A stretch of 64,000 bases of DNA from Herbiconiux daphne (GTDB taxonomy: Bacteria > Actinomycetota > Actinomycetes > Actinomycetales > Microbacteriaceae): the NCBI RefSeq assembly GCF_024979295.1, contig NZ_JANLCJ010000001.1, forward strand, positions 1 through 64,000, read 5' to 3'. Of the stretch, positions 16,292 through 24,804 are shown piece after piece. Numbering within the stretch: position 1 is the stretch's first letter; each line of letters starts with the position of its first letter. The notes beneath the pieces were generated by a model. That model was not told the origin of the DNA. It worked only from the letters and a program-made list of their open reading frames with translations, and did not search any database. The position numbers were made by a program, and so were the translations under genes.

Positions 16292-17833
16292 ATGCAATCC
16301 CTCTGGCTCGACGGACGCCGCCCCTTGCCCACGCACCCGTTCCTGGCCGAAGAAGAATACGACGACGTCATCGTCGGCGCGGGCATCACCGGGCTCTCGA
16401 CCGCCCTCATGCTCGCCGAGGCCGGGCGCCGGGTCGCGGTGATCGAGGCCTTCGACATCGGAGCGCTCGCCACCGGCAACACGACCGGCAAGATCTCGTT
16501 GCTGCAGGGCAGCCGGCTGTCGACGATCCGCCGCCACCACTCCCGCCGGGTGCTGCAGGCCTACGTCGACTCCAACCGCGACGGCCAGGAATGGCTGCTC
16601 GACTTCTGCGAGCGCGCCGGCGTGCCCGTGCAGCGCCGCACCGCCTACAGCTACGCCCAGCACGCCGACGGAGCCGACGCGGTCGAGGCCGAATACCGCG
16701 CGGCCCGCGAGGTGGGCCTGCCGGTCGGGCTGGTCGACGACGTCGACGTGCCGTTCCCGTTCGCGTTCGGGGTGGCGCTCGGCGAACAGGCGCAGTTCGA
16801 CGCCATGGACGCGGTGGTGGCGCTCGCGCGCGAGCTCATGGAGTCGGGCGGCATCATCCACACCGGGGTGCGGGTGACCGGGGTGAAGGCGTCGTCGCCG
16901 GCCCGCGTCATCACTCCCCTCGGCGAGGTGCGGGCGCTGAACGTGGTGCTCGCCACGGCCACGCCCATCCTCGACCGCGGGCTGTACTTCGCCAAGACGC
17001 ATGGTCAGCGCTCCTACGCCCTCGCCTTCGAGGTTCCGGATGCCGGGCCGGGCGACCTGCCCGACGGCATGTTCCTCTCCATCGGCGACTCCGTGCGCTC
17101 CCGGTCGGTGCGCACGGCCCCTCGCGACGGCCGCGACCTGCTCGTGGTGGGGGGCAACGGGCACGGCGTCGGCCGGGCCGGCTCGTTCTCGGAGCAGGAC
17201 CGCGTCGACGACCTGCGGGCCTGGAGCGAACGCCACTACCCCGGCGCCCGTCTCACCAACTCCTGGTCGGCGCAGGACTACGAGTCGTTCAACCTCATCC
17301 CCTTCGTGGGCGCACTGCCCCGCGGCCGAGGTCGGGTCTATCTGGCCACGGGGTTCGCGAAGTGGGGCATGACCAACGGGGTGGCGGCCGGCATCCGGCT
17401 GTCGTCCGAGATTCTCGGCGACGCCTGGTCGGAGCGACGCCACTGGCACCGTGTGCTCGCCACGCGCATGACGAAGCCCGCCGACCTCGGTCGCGGCGGC
17501 ATCGGCGGTGCCGAGGTCGGCGCCGAGGCGGCCAAGGGATGGCTCGGGGCCGAACGGCGCTCGGTGCCCGTCGCCCGCCCGGCCGAGGGTGAGGGCGTGG
17601 TCGCCAACGCGAACGGGCGGCCGGTGGGCATCTCGACCGTCGGCGGCACCACCTGCGCGGTGAGCGCCGTGTGCCCGCACCTCGGCGGGGTGCTCGCCTG
17701 GAACGACGCCGAGCGCTCGTGGGACTGCCCGCTGCACGCGTCGCGCTTCACCGCGGAGGGCACCCGCATCGAGGGCCCCGCGGTCGACGACCTGCGGCGC
17801 CTGCCCCGCACCCCGAGCGCCGCTCGACGGTGA
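16292..17833 (+). CDS. FAD-dependent oxidoreductase fused to a C-terminal Rieske domain
   Basis: A 513-residue cytosolic flavoprotein of the DAO (glycine/D-amino acid oxidase) fold with an added Rieske [2Fe-2S] domain. The dinucleotide motif is VIVGAGITGLSTALMLAEAG near residue 27. The FAD C-terminal motif is RVYLATGFAKWGMTNG (about 348-363). The Rieske domain occupies about 430-505. Its ligands are visible as CPHLGG and CPLHASRF, i.e. C-x-H and C-x2-H. Fusions of this type are known in Bacillus YhfW-like proteins. The iron-sulfur domain probably passes electrons to or from FAD. The ATG at 16292 is preferred over GTG 16205. The substrate is not indicated. Confidence 0.85.
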   Translation: MQSLWLDGRRPLPTHPFLAEEEYDDVIVGAGITGLSTALMLAEAGRRVAVIEAFDIGALATGNTTGKISLLQGSRLSTIRRHHSRRVLQAYVDSNRDGQEWLLDFCERAGVPVQRRTAYSYAQHADGADAVEAEYRAAREVGLPVGLVDDVDVPFPFAFGVALGEQAQFDAMDAVVALARELMESGGIIHTGVRVTGVKASSPARVITPLGEVRALNVVLATATPILDRGLYFAKTHGQRSYALAFEVPDAGPGDLPDGMFLSIGDSVRSRSVRTAPRDGRDLLVVGGNGHGVGRAGSFSEQDRVDDLRAWSERHYPGARLTNSWSAQDYESFNLIPFVGALPRGRGRVYLATGFAKWGMTNGVAAGIRLSSEILGDAWSERRHWHRVLATRMTKPADLGRGGIGGAEVGAEAAKGWLGAERRSVPVARPAEGEGVVANANGRPVGISTVGGTTCAVSAVCPHLGGVLAWNDAERSWDCPLHASRFTAEGTRIEGPAVDDLRRLPRTPSAARR

Positions 17834-17871
17834 ACCGGCCGGCGTAGGTCGGCGCACCCAGCCGCCACGGG

Positions 17872-17877
17872 TAGCAT
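17872..17877 (+). promoter_or_regulatory. Candidate -10 element, leaderless esterase gene
   Basis: TAGCAT ends 6 nt before the ATG at 17884. Confidence 0.55.
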
Positions 17878-17883
17878 GCCGCT

Positions 17884-19497
17884 ATGACGCTCGTGGGTCA
17901 GGAGTCACCGATCCGCCAGACGTCCGCCGGGGCCGTGCGAGGAGCACGCGAGGGCGGCGTGCTGAGCTGGAAGGGCATCCCGTTCGCGGCGGCGCCCGTA
18001 GGCGATCGCCGATTCCGCCGGCCGATCGCGCCCCCGCCCTGGCCCGAGCTGCGCGATGCCACCGGCTACGGCCCGATGGCGCCGCAGCGCATCCTGAAGT
18101 CGATGGAGGTCGACGCCGCCATCGGCATGAGCGAGGACTGCCTGAGCCTCAACGTCTGGACGCCCGTCGGGCAGGGCGCGACATCGGGCGAATCAGCCGC
18201 GGGCGACGCTCCCGCGGGTGCCGCGGCGAAGCCGGTGATGGTGTGGATCCACGGCGGCGGCTACTTCCAGGGCTCCACGGGCCAGCGGTTCTACGACGCG
18301 CGCAAGCTGGCCGAGCGCGGAGACGTCGTGGTGGTCACCGTCAACTACCGTCTGGGCGTGCTCGGTTTCGTCGACTTCTCGAGCCTCTCGGCCACGGCCG
18401 GCACCTCGAGCTTCGGCCACGGCTTCGACTCCAACGTCGGGCTGCGCGACCAGATCTTCGCGCTCGAGTGGGTGCGGGACAACATCGCGGCCTTCGGCGG
18501 CGACCCCGGCAACGTGACGCTCTTCGGCGAGTCGGCGGGCGGGGCATCCGTCATCGCGTTGATGGCGTCGCCCTCGGCGGCCGGCCTGTTCCACCGCGCC
18601 ATCGCGCAGAGCGCGCCCGTCACGTCGATCTACGGCCGGCAGCGGGCGGCGACGGTGGCCGAGAAGTTCCTCTCGATCGTCGGCATCGAGCCCCGCGACG
18701 CCCAGCGCCTGCGCGATCTCGACCCGTTCGACCTGGTCGACGCCGGCGCCGAGCTCATCCACGAGGTGTCGACGTCGGTGCCGGGCACGCTGGCCATGGC
18801 CCCGGTCTACGGCGACGACGTGCTGCCCGATTACCCGCTCGCCGCCTTCCGCGACGGAACCGTGCCCCGCATCCCGCTCATCATCGGCACGAACCGCGAC
18901 GAGTCGTCGTTCTTCAAGCTGATGCGCTCGCCGCTGCTGCCGATCACGACCGAATCGATCGAGCGCATGTTCGTCGAGATCGCCGTCGACCGGCCCGAGT
19001 TCGAGGGCGTCAGCGAGCGCATCACGGGCGCCTACCCGTCGTATCCACGCCGCCGCACGCCCGCCGAGGTGTCACGCGACGCCGGGTTCCGCATGCCGTC
19101 GATCTGGCTCGCCGAAGCCCACAGCCGCTACGCGCCCACCTGGATGTACCGCTTCGACCATGCCACCCCGCTGCTCAAGGTCACGGGCATCGGCGCCACG
19201 CACGCGGCCGAACTGGCCTACGTGTTCAACTCGTTCGCCCCCCGGGGCAAAGACATCGTGTTCCGCCTCGGCGGCCGCGGCGAGGCCAAGCGGGTGTCGC
19301 GCCGCATGCAGGCGCGATGGCTCGCGTTCGCCCACGGGCGGGCTCCGGATGACGCCGACGCCGCGCCGCTCGAATGGCCGCGCTACGACGAGGCCGAGCG
19401 GGGCACCCTCATCATCGACCGCGACGACGAGGTGGTGGCCGACCCCGATGCCGGCATCCGGCAGGCGTGGGGGCCCGAGATCCTCGCGTTCCGCTGA
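17884..19497 (+). CDS. Type B carboxylesterase
   Basis: A 537-residue alpha/beta hydrolase of the carboxylesterase/para-nitrobenzyl esterase family. The conserved start region is WKGIPFAAAPVGDRRFRRP. EDCLSLNVW is the second family signature. The oxyanion loop is HGGGYFQGS. The nucleophile Ser is in FGESAGGASV (about 219). The acid Glu is in GTNRDESSFF (about 341). The catalytic His is in GATHAAELAYVF (about 440). There is no signal peptide, so it is likely cytosolic. It hydrolyses carboxylic esters with broad specificity in this family. Natural substrate unknown. Confidence 0.92.
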   Translation: MTLVGQESPIRQTSAGAVRGAREGGVLSWKGIPFAAAPVGDRRFRRPIAPPPWPELRDATGYGPMAPQRILKSMEVDAAIGMSEDCLSLNVWTPVGQGATSGESAAGDAPAGAAAKPVMVWIHGGGYFQGSTGQRFYDARKLAERGDVVVVTVNYRLGVLGFVDFSSLSATAGTSSFGHGFDSNVGLRDQIFALEWVRDNIAAFGGDPGNVTLFGESAGGASVIALMASPSAAGLFHRAIAQSAPVTSIYGRQRAATVAEKFLSIVGIEPRDAQRLRDLDPFDLVDAGAELIHEVSTSVPGTLAMAPVYGDDVLPDYPLAAFRDGTVPRIPLIIGTNRDESSFFKLMRSPLLPITTESIERMFVEIAVDRPEFEGVSERITGAYPSYPRRRTPAEVSRDAGFRMPSIWLAEAHSRYAPTWMYRFDHATPLLKVTGIGATHAAELAYVFNSFAPRGKDIVFRLGGRGEAKRVSRRMQARWLAFAHGRAPDDADAAPLEWPRYDEAERGTLIIDRDDEVVADPDAGIRQAWGPEILAFR

Positions 19498-19506
19498 CGG
19501 CGCGCG

Positions 19507-19512
19507 TAGTCT
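19507..19512 (+). promoter_or_regulatory. Candidate -10 element, leaderless VOC gene
   Basis: TAGTCT ends 7 nt before the ATG at 19520. Confidence 0.55.
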
Positions 19513-19519
19513 CGCTCAC

Positions 19520-19939
19520 ATGGGACGACCCGTCGTGCACTTCGAGATCGTGGGGCCCGACGCGGCCGCCCTGCGCGCCTATTACGCGCAGCTGTTCGAC
19601 TGGCGATACGACACCGACTCGCCCGTGGCCCCCGAGGTGTCGGATGCCGGCGACTACGGATTCATCGACGCCGCGACGAACGGCACCGCGACGAACGGCA
19701 CCGCGAGTGACTCCGGTGCCCCCGCCGGCATCCCGGGCGGCGTGGGCGGCGGCCCGGGCCGGGCACCCCACGCCGTGTTCTACGTGGCCGTCGACGACGT
19801 CGAGGCGGCGCTCGCCGAAGCCGAGCGACTCGGCGGCGCGCGGGTGATGGGCCCGGCGGCCAACCCGAACGGCTCGCTCGTCGTGGGCCACTTCACCGAC
19901 CCGCAGGGCAATCTGGTCGGTGTGGCCGGGCCGCGCTGA
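19520..19939 (+). CDS. VOC superfamily (glyoxalase/bleomycin-resistance-like) protein
   Basis: This 139-residue protein has the paired beta-alpha-beta-beta-beta VOC fold. The first module is VVHFEIVGPDAAALRAYYAQLFDW. The second is HAVFYVAVDDVEAALAEAERLGG with the C-terminal FTDPQGNLVGVAG. The linker contains two identical 15-bp units (19671-19685, 19686-19700) encoding the repeated TNGTA. Such short VOC proteins are often small-molecule binding or metal-dependent enzymes. Metal ligands (His7, Glu9 and a late residue) are only partly visible, so enzymatic activity is not established. Confidence 0.82.
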   Translation: MGRPVVHFEIVGPDAAALRAYYAQLFDWRYDTDSPVAPEVSDAGDYGFIDAATNGTATNGTASDSGAPAGIPGGVGGGPGRAPHAVFYVAVDDVEAALAEAERLGGARVMGPAANPNGSLVVGHFTDPQGNLVGVAGPR

Positions 19940-20035
19940 CCGAGGCGGTCCCGACGGCGGGGGGCGGGCGCTGACGGCGGCCGGCGCCCGGCGACGTGCG
20001 CCCGGGGGTGCCTCGGTGCGTGGGAGGATCGGAGC

Positions 20036-20704
20036 ATGGTCGCCGAGCAGTTCGAGATTCCGATGTGGCTCGATCTCGCGGCCACGGGGCTCGGCAGTGT
20101 GCAAGGGGCGATGTTCGCCGCGCAGTTCAAAGACAAGCGCCTCGACCTGCTCGGGGTCGGCCTGATCGGTGTGGTCACGGGGTTCGGCGGTGGTGTCATC
20201 CGTGACCTGCTGCTCAACCAGGTGCCGGCCGCGCTGCAGTCGAACTGGTACATCCCGGTCGCCATCGTCGCGGCACTGCTCGGCATGCTGCTCGAGCGCC
20301 TGTTCTCGCGCCTGAACGTGGCCATCACCATGCTCGACGCGGTGAGCCTCGGGCTGTTCTGCGCGATCGGGGCGAGCAAGGCGCTGTCGCTCGGGTTGCC
20401 GGTGGTGCCGGCGGTGTTCGTGGGTGTGGTCGCCGCCGTGGGCGGAGGCATGCTGCGCGACATCCTGCTCGGCATGCCCATCGGCGTGATGCACGTGGGG
20501 TCGCTCTACGCCGTGGCGGCGGGGGCCGGCGCGATCTTCCTGGTGGCCGCCGCGTCGTCGGGCGCGAACATCACGGTGGCGGGGGTCGGCTGCGTGATCG
20601 TGACCACGCTCATCCGCCTGCTGGCGGTGCGCTTCGGCTGGAGCCTGCCCGAACAGCGCACCATCAGCACTCTGCGGCGGCTGCGGCGCCAGAAATCCGA
20701 TTGA
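20036..20704 (+). CDS. TRIC/YadS family (UPF0126) cation channel-like protein
   Basis: A 222-residue protein with seven predicted membrane helices in two related halves. Each half has the hallmark Gly-Gly-Gly-x-x-Arg-Asp motif: FGGGVIRDLLL (about residues 54-64) and VGGGMLRDILLG (about 139-150). Prokaryotic TRIC channels of this type form trimers and pass monovalent cations such as K+. The ATG is preceded by a GGAGGATCGGAGC stretch. The basic C-terminus (LRRLRRQK) would be cytoplasmic. It is monocistronic; the 189-bp gap to the next gene holds no recognised feature except a weak 5-bp inverted repeat. Confidence 0.88.
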   Translation: MVAEQFEIPMWLDLAATGLGSVQGAMFAAQFKDKRLDLLGVGLIGVVTGFGGGVIRDLLLNQVPAALQSNWYIPVAIVAALLGMLLERLFSRLNVAITMLDAVSLGLFCAIGASKALSLGLPVVPAVFVGVVAAVGGGMLRDILLGMPIGVMHVGSLYAVAAGAGAIFLVAAASSGANITVAGVGCVIVTTLIRLLAVRFGWSLPEQRTISTLRRLRRQKSD

Positions 20705-20893
20705 ACGTTCTTCGCCGGCGTTCCGTTGACCTGGAGTGAGGCCGACGGTCGCCCTCGGGCCGTGCAGCCGAATGCACCTCATTGAGAACACACTGACGGC
20801 TCATGGGCACCTGACAGCCTTGATCAATACGTTCGTATCAGTCGAAATCGACCGTCGCGACCGAATGACCGCCTCCAACGACAGGGACTCCGC

Positions 20894-21394
20894 ATGAACA
20901 CTCGACAGAAGAAGCTCGCCCTCGCCACGATGACCGGTTTGTCGATCTCGGCGGCGCTCGCCGGCTGCGCCACCGACACGCCCTCGTCGGCCGATGCCGA
21001 GACCGTCGCGCCGAGCACCTCGGCCGCCGCGTCGTCGGCCGCGTCGACGCCCTCGCCCGATGCCTCGAGCGACTCCGGTTCGGCCGATGCGTCGTCGAGC
21101 ACCTATGCCGACGGCGACTACTCGGCCACCGGCGGTTACGTCTCGCCGAACGGCCCCGAAGAGATCGACGTGTCGGTCACCCTCGCCGGCGACGTGATCA
21201 CGGCCGTGACCGTGACTCCGGATGCCACGAACCCCACGGCCATCCAGTACCAGACCCAGTTCGCCGACGGCATCGCCGAGGTCGTCGTGGGCAAGGACAT
21301 CGACGAGATCTCGGTCTCGCGGGTGGCCGGATCGAGCCTCACCAGCGGCGGCTTCAACGAGGCCATCGACGCGATCAAGGCCGATGCCTCGTAG
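20894..21394 (+). CDS. FMN-binding lipoprotein (RnfG/NqrC-like carrier)
   Basis: A 166-residue exported lipoprotein. The signal ends with lipobox ALAG-Cys25. A Ser/Ala/Asp-rich linker follows to about 73. The FMN-binding domain covers about 74-166 and begins YADGDYSATGGYVSPNGPEE. The usual flavin-attachment motif D/N-x4-G-A/S-T appears here as AGSSLTS (about 145-151). It has Ser at the acceptor place and lacks the leading acidic residue, so covalent FMN attachment is likely but the site is atypical. The next gene, overlapping by 11 nt, is ApbE, the enzyme that attaches FMN. The third gene is a membrane flavoprotein. Together they suggest electron transfer across the membrane. Confidence 0.87.
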   Translation: MNTRQKKLALATMTGLSISAALAGCATDTPSSADAETVAPSTSAAASSAASTPSPDASSDSGSADASSSTYADGDYSATGGYVSPNGPEEIDVSVTLAGDVITAVTVTPDATNPTAIQYQTQFADGIAEVVVGKDIDEISVSRVAGSSLTSGGFNEAIDAIKADAS

Positions 21395-22310
21395 CGCCAC
21401 CTCGAGCGCCCGGCCGGCCGGCACCGCCGCGCCGGCGCACTTCGACTTCGACGGCATCGGCACGTCGTGGCAGATCGAGACGCCTCGCGAGCTCGACCCC
21501 GGCACGCGCCGGCTCGTGCTCGACCGGGTGGAGGAGTTCGACCGCACCTACTCCCGGTTCCGCGCCGACTCGCTCGTGACCGCGGTCGCCGAGCGGCCGG
21601 GAACCCATCTGTTCCCGCCCGACTCGATCGGCCTGTTCGACCTCTACGACCGCCTCGTCGCGGCCACCGACGGCGCCGTCGACCCCCTCGTGGGCCGCGA
21701 GCTCGAGCTGCTCGGCTACGACGCCTCCTACCGTCTGCGCCCCGCCGGCGCGGCCGAACGGGCCGCCGCCGAGGCGTCGGGCCCCGCCGGCTGGGCCGCC
21801 GACGTCGAGCGTGACGGCCGCCGTTTGACCACCGAGCGCCCGGTCGTGATCGACGTGGGGGCGGCGGGAAAGGGCTACCTGGTCGACCTCGTGGCCGAGC
21901 TGCTGCGCGGCCGCGGCTACGACGAGTTCCTGGTCGACGCGAGCGGCGATCTCGTGCACTCGGGGCGGGAGCCGATCCGGGTCGCACTCGAGCATCCGCT
22001 GCAGCCGGGCACGGCCATCGGCGTCGCCGAGGTGGCCGACGCGTCGCTCTGCGCCTCGGCGAGCAACCGCCGGGTCTGGGGCGACGGCCTGCACCACATC
22101 CTCGACGCGCGCACCGGGTCACCGGCCCGCGAGGTGATCGCCACCTGGGTCGTCGCGGCCGACACGGCGCTCGCCGACGGCCTGGCCACCGCGCTCTTCT
22201 TCACCGGGGCGCACCGTCTTGCCGAGACATTCCATTTCAGCTATGTACGCATGTACGCCGACGGGCGCGCCGAGAGGTCGCGCGACTTCCGGGGGGAGCT
22301 GTTCTCATGA
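21384..22310 (+). CDS. apbE: FAD:protein FMN transferase
   Basis: A 308-residue ApbE-family flavin transferase, which splits FAD and links FMN by phosphoester to a Ser/Thr of target proteins. Family marks: GTSWQIE near residue 28, RTYSRFRADSLV (54-65), GAVDPLVG (about 97), VIDVGAAGKGYLVDL (about 154-168), FLVDASGDLVHSG (about 180-192), and the C-terminal Asp metal-site region HHILDARTG and TWVVAADTALADGLATALF. No signal peptide is apparent, which suggests a cytoplasmic form, unlike lipoprotein ApbE. It overlaps the FMN-binding lipoprotein gene at its start and the reductase gene by 4 nt (ATGA) at its end. Confidence 0.92.
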   Translation: MPRSATSSARPAGTAAPAHFDFDGIGTSWQIETPRELDPGTRRLVLDRVEEFDRTYSRFRADSLVTAVAERPGTHLFPPDSIGLFDLYDRLVAATDGAVDPLVGRELELLGYDASYRLRPAGAAERAAAEASGPAGWAADVERDGRRLTTERPVVIDVGAAGKGYLVDLVAELLRGRGYDEFLVDASGDLVHSGREPIRVALEHPLQPGTAIGVAEVADASLCASASNRRVWGDGLHHILDARTGSPAREVIATWVVAADTALADGLATALFFTGAHRLAETFHFSYVRMYADGRAERSRDFRGELFS

Positions 22311-23818
22311 AAGCCCGCATCGACACCGTGCTCGGCCGCGTCACCATGTATCGCCTGATGGTGCTCGTGCTCGGCGCCATCGCCCTCGTCGCCCTCGTCG
22401 CGAGCTCGCTGGGTCAGCTCTTCTACACCCCGCTCCAGCTCGTGCTGAGCCTCATCGTGGCGCTCGTCGCCACCATGGTGTCGAGCTGGGTGCTCGCGCT
22501 CGCGTTCCGCACCCGTGCCCACCTCGAGTCGTCGGCGATCACCGGCATCCTCGTCTTCTTCGTGTTCATGCCCACCGCGGATGCCGGTGCCCTCCTGCTG
22601 CTGGCCCTCAGCGGTGTCGTGGCCTCCGCCTCGAAGTTCGTGCTCGCCGTGCGCGGTCGGCACATCTCCAACCCCGTGGCGGTGGCGGCCGTCGTCATGA
22701 CGATCACCACCCTGAACCTGTCCGCCTGGTGGGTGGCGAACCCCGTGCTGCTGCCGTTCGTGGCGGTAGGGGCCCTGATCGTGCTCTACCGCACCCGCAA
22801 GATCGCGGTCGGGCTCACCTTCGTGGTGCTCGCCACCGCCATCGTGACGGTGCGCCTGGTGCTGGTGGGCCAGCCGTTGCTCGACTCGCTCTGGCTAGCG
22901 CTGGGTTCGTTCCCGATCGTGTTCCTGGCGGGATTCATGCTGAGCGAACCGTTGACGCTGCCGCCCCGGCGCCGGCAGCAGCTGGCCGTCGCCGCGGTCG
23001 TCGCCGTGCTGTTCTCCATCCCCTACTCCTTCGGCCCCGTCTATGCCTCGCCCGAGATCGCGCTCGTCGTGGGCAACGCGGTCGCCTTCGCCTTCGGGCA
23101 GCGCCGCGGCATCCGGCTGCGCTTCGTCGGGCGCCGTGCGCTGACGCCCACGACGGCGGCCTTCGACTTCGAGCCGGTGAAGCCGGTGCGCTTCCGGGCC
23201 GGGCAGTATCTCGAGCTGACGGTGCCGCATCGCCGGGTGGACTCGCGGGGGTCGCGCCGCATGTTCAGCATCGCGTCGTCACCCGACGACGAGGCGCTCG
23301 TGAGCGTGGGCGTGAAGCTGTCGCAGCCGTCGAGCTCGTTCAAGCAGGCGCTCGTCGACCTGGCACCCGGGGCGACGGTGCGATCCACCTGGGTGGGCGG
23401 CGACTTCCTGCTGCCGGCCGACCCCGGGGTTCCGCTCGTGCTGGCGGCCGGGGGAATCGGCATCACGCCGTTCGTCAGCCAGCTCGCCGAGCGGGCGCGC
23501 GGCATCGGCCGCCCGGTCGACGTGGTGCTGGTCTACGCCGTGTCGAGTGCCGAGGAGCTCGCCTATGCGCCCGAACTTGTCGCTGCCGGCATCCGGGTGC
23601 TCGTCGTCGCTCCCACGGAGCCCGTCGATCTGCCCCGGGGATGGGAGTATCTCGGCGCGGGCCGGGTCACCGCCGCCGCGCTCGGCGCCGCGATCGGCGA
23701 CCTCGAGGGGCGCCGGGCCTACGTGTCGGGTCCTCCGGGGTTCGTCGACCACGTCTCGACCGAGTTCCGCCGTGCGGGGGTGCGCCGGGTGCACCGGGAC
23801 TTCTTCTCGGGGTACTGA
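22307..23818 (+). CDS. RnfD/NqrB-like membrane domain fused to a ferredoxin-reductase domain
   Basis: A 503-residue fusion. Residues 17-265 form about nine helices resembling RnfD/NqrB, including the SGVVASASKFVLAVRGRHIS region and MLSEPLTLPP near 211-220. Residues 268-503 are an FNR-type module: FAD-binding GQYLEL (299-304), RMFSIASSP (318-326), NAD(P)-binding AAGGIGITPF (380-389), and YVSGPPGFV near 480. NAD(P)H would be oxidised on the cytosolic side, and electrons would pass through a membrane flavin to the exported FMN lipoprotein encoded two genes upstream. The flow direction and final acceptor are inference. There are no companion Rnf/Nqr subunits in the window. Confidence 0.85.
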   Translation: MKARIDTVLGRVTMYRLMVLVLGAIALVALVASSLGQLFYTPLQLVLSLIVALVATMVSSWVLALAFRTRAHLESSAITGILVFFVFMPTADAGALLLLALSGVVASASKFVLAVRGRHISNPVAVAAVVMTITTLNLSAWWVANPVLLPFVAVGALIVLYRTRKIAVGLTFVVLATAIVTVRLVLVGQPLLDSLWLALGSFPIVFLAGFMLSEPLTLPPRRRQQLAVAAVVAVLFSIPYSFGPVYASPEIALVVGNAVAFAFGQRRGIRLRFVGRRALTPTTAAFDFEPVKPVRFRAGQYLELTVPHRRVDSRGSRRMFSIASSPDDEALVSVGVKLSQPSSSFKQALVDLAPGATVRSTWVGGDFLLPADPGVPLVLAAGGIGITPFVSQLAERARGIGRPVDVVLVYAVSSAEELAYAPELVAAGIRVLVVAPTEPVDLPRGWEYLGAGRVTAAALGAAIGDLEGRRAYVSGPPGFVDHVSTEFRRAGVRRVHRDFFSGY

Positions 23819-23869
23819 GGGATCGGGGTACTGGCGCTCGGGCGCTCAGTCGGGGCCCCGTGCGCGGCC

Positions 23870-24775
23870 TCACTCGAGTGCGGCGGCTTCCTCCGGGCCC
23901 TCGGCCGCGACCGGGGCGCGTCGCTTGCGCGTCACCAGATAGCTGCCGGCGAGCACCACGGCGAAGCCCACGATGGTCCACACCGTCACCCGCTCGCCGA
24001 GCACCAGCGCCCCGGCGATGATGGCGACGGCGGGGTTGACGTAGGTGATGGTCGTGGCCTTCACCGGACCGATCTCGCCCACGAGGGCGAGCATGAGCAC
24101 GAACGCGAGGGCGCTGCAGACCACGGCGAGCACGACGATCGAGCCGATCACCGACGCCGAGGGCCAGGCCGTCGGCCAGGCGCCCGTCAGCAGCACGAAC
24201 GGCAGGTAGACCACGGCGGTGATCGCCAGCGAGAGCGACACGACGCCGACGCCCGGCAGATCCGACATCCAGCGCGCGAGAATCGCGGGCCCGACGGCAT
24301 AGCCGACCACGACCACCGCCATCTCGGCGACGCCGATGAGGTCGGAACCCGCCAGGTCGAAGCCCACGAGGATGCCGACGCCCACCAGTCCGGCGCCGAG
24401 GCCCAGCCAGTTGAGCGCCGAGAGCTTCTCGGGCCGGCCGAGCACGAACGCCACGGCGACGCCCGCGAGCGGCACGGTCGCCAGCAGCAGCCCGGCGGTG
24501 GAGCTCGGGATGCGCTGCTCGGCCGAGCTCAAGAAGTACCACGGCAGGATGATCTCGGCGATCGTGTAAGCCAGCAGCGGCTTCCACCGCCTCAGCACCC
24601 GGCCCACCTCGCGCCGGAAGAAGGCCACCGGCAGCAACAGCACGGCCGCGAGTCCGGCGCGGGCGAGCACCACCATGGCCGGTTCGAGCTCGCCGACCGC
24701 CACCTTGATGAAGAGGTAGGGGATGCCCCAGGCGATGCCGAGCGCGGCGAACAGGAACAGGCCGCGTCGAGTCAT
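23870..24775 (-). CDS. EamA-family (DMT) transporter
   Basis: This 301-residue protein has ten membrane helices in two EamA repeats. The first repeat starts FLFAALGIAWGIPYLFIKVA. The second starts LIGVAEMAVVVVGYAVGPAI and ends with the conserved VKATTITYVNPAVAIIAGAL and LGERVTVWTIVGFAVVLAGS. The basic-acidic tail TRKRRAPVAAEGPEE is cytoplasmic. The family exports metabolites such as amino acids. The ATG at 24775 is chosen because longer in-frame sequence belongs to the photolyase region in another frame. The gap to the photolyase gene is 29 bp, so cotranscription is likely. Confidence 0.88.
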   Translation of the reverse strand: MTRRGLFLFAALGIAWGIPYLFIKVAVGELEPAMVVLARAGLAAVLLLPVAFFRREVGRVLRRWKPLLAYTIAEIILPWYFLSSAEQRIPSSTAGLLLATVPLAGVAVAFVLGRPEKLSALNWLGLGAGLVGVGILVGFDLAGSDLIGVAEMAVVVVGYAVGPAILARWMSDLPGVGVVSLSLAITAVVYLPFVLLTGAWPTAWPSASVIGSIVVLAVVCSALAFVLMLALVGEIGPVKATTITYVNPAVAIIAGALVLGERVTVWTIVGFAVVLAGSYLVTRKRRAPVAAEGPEEAAALE

Positions 24776-24804
24776 CCCCCTATTCTGTCGTGCCTGGTGG
24801 CGCG

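Noticed and set aside
20827..20838. ATACG-TT-CGTAT inverted repeat before the FMN lipoprotein gene
   Set aside because: Only 5-bp arms, with no nearby regulator, so chance is likely.
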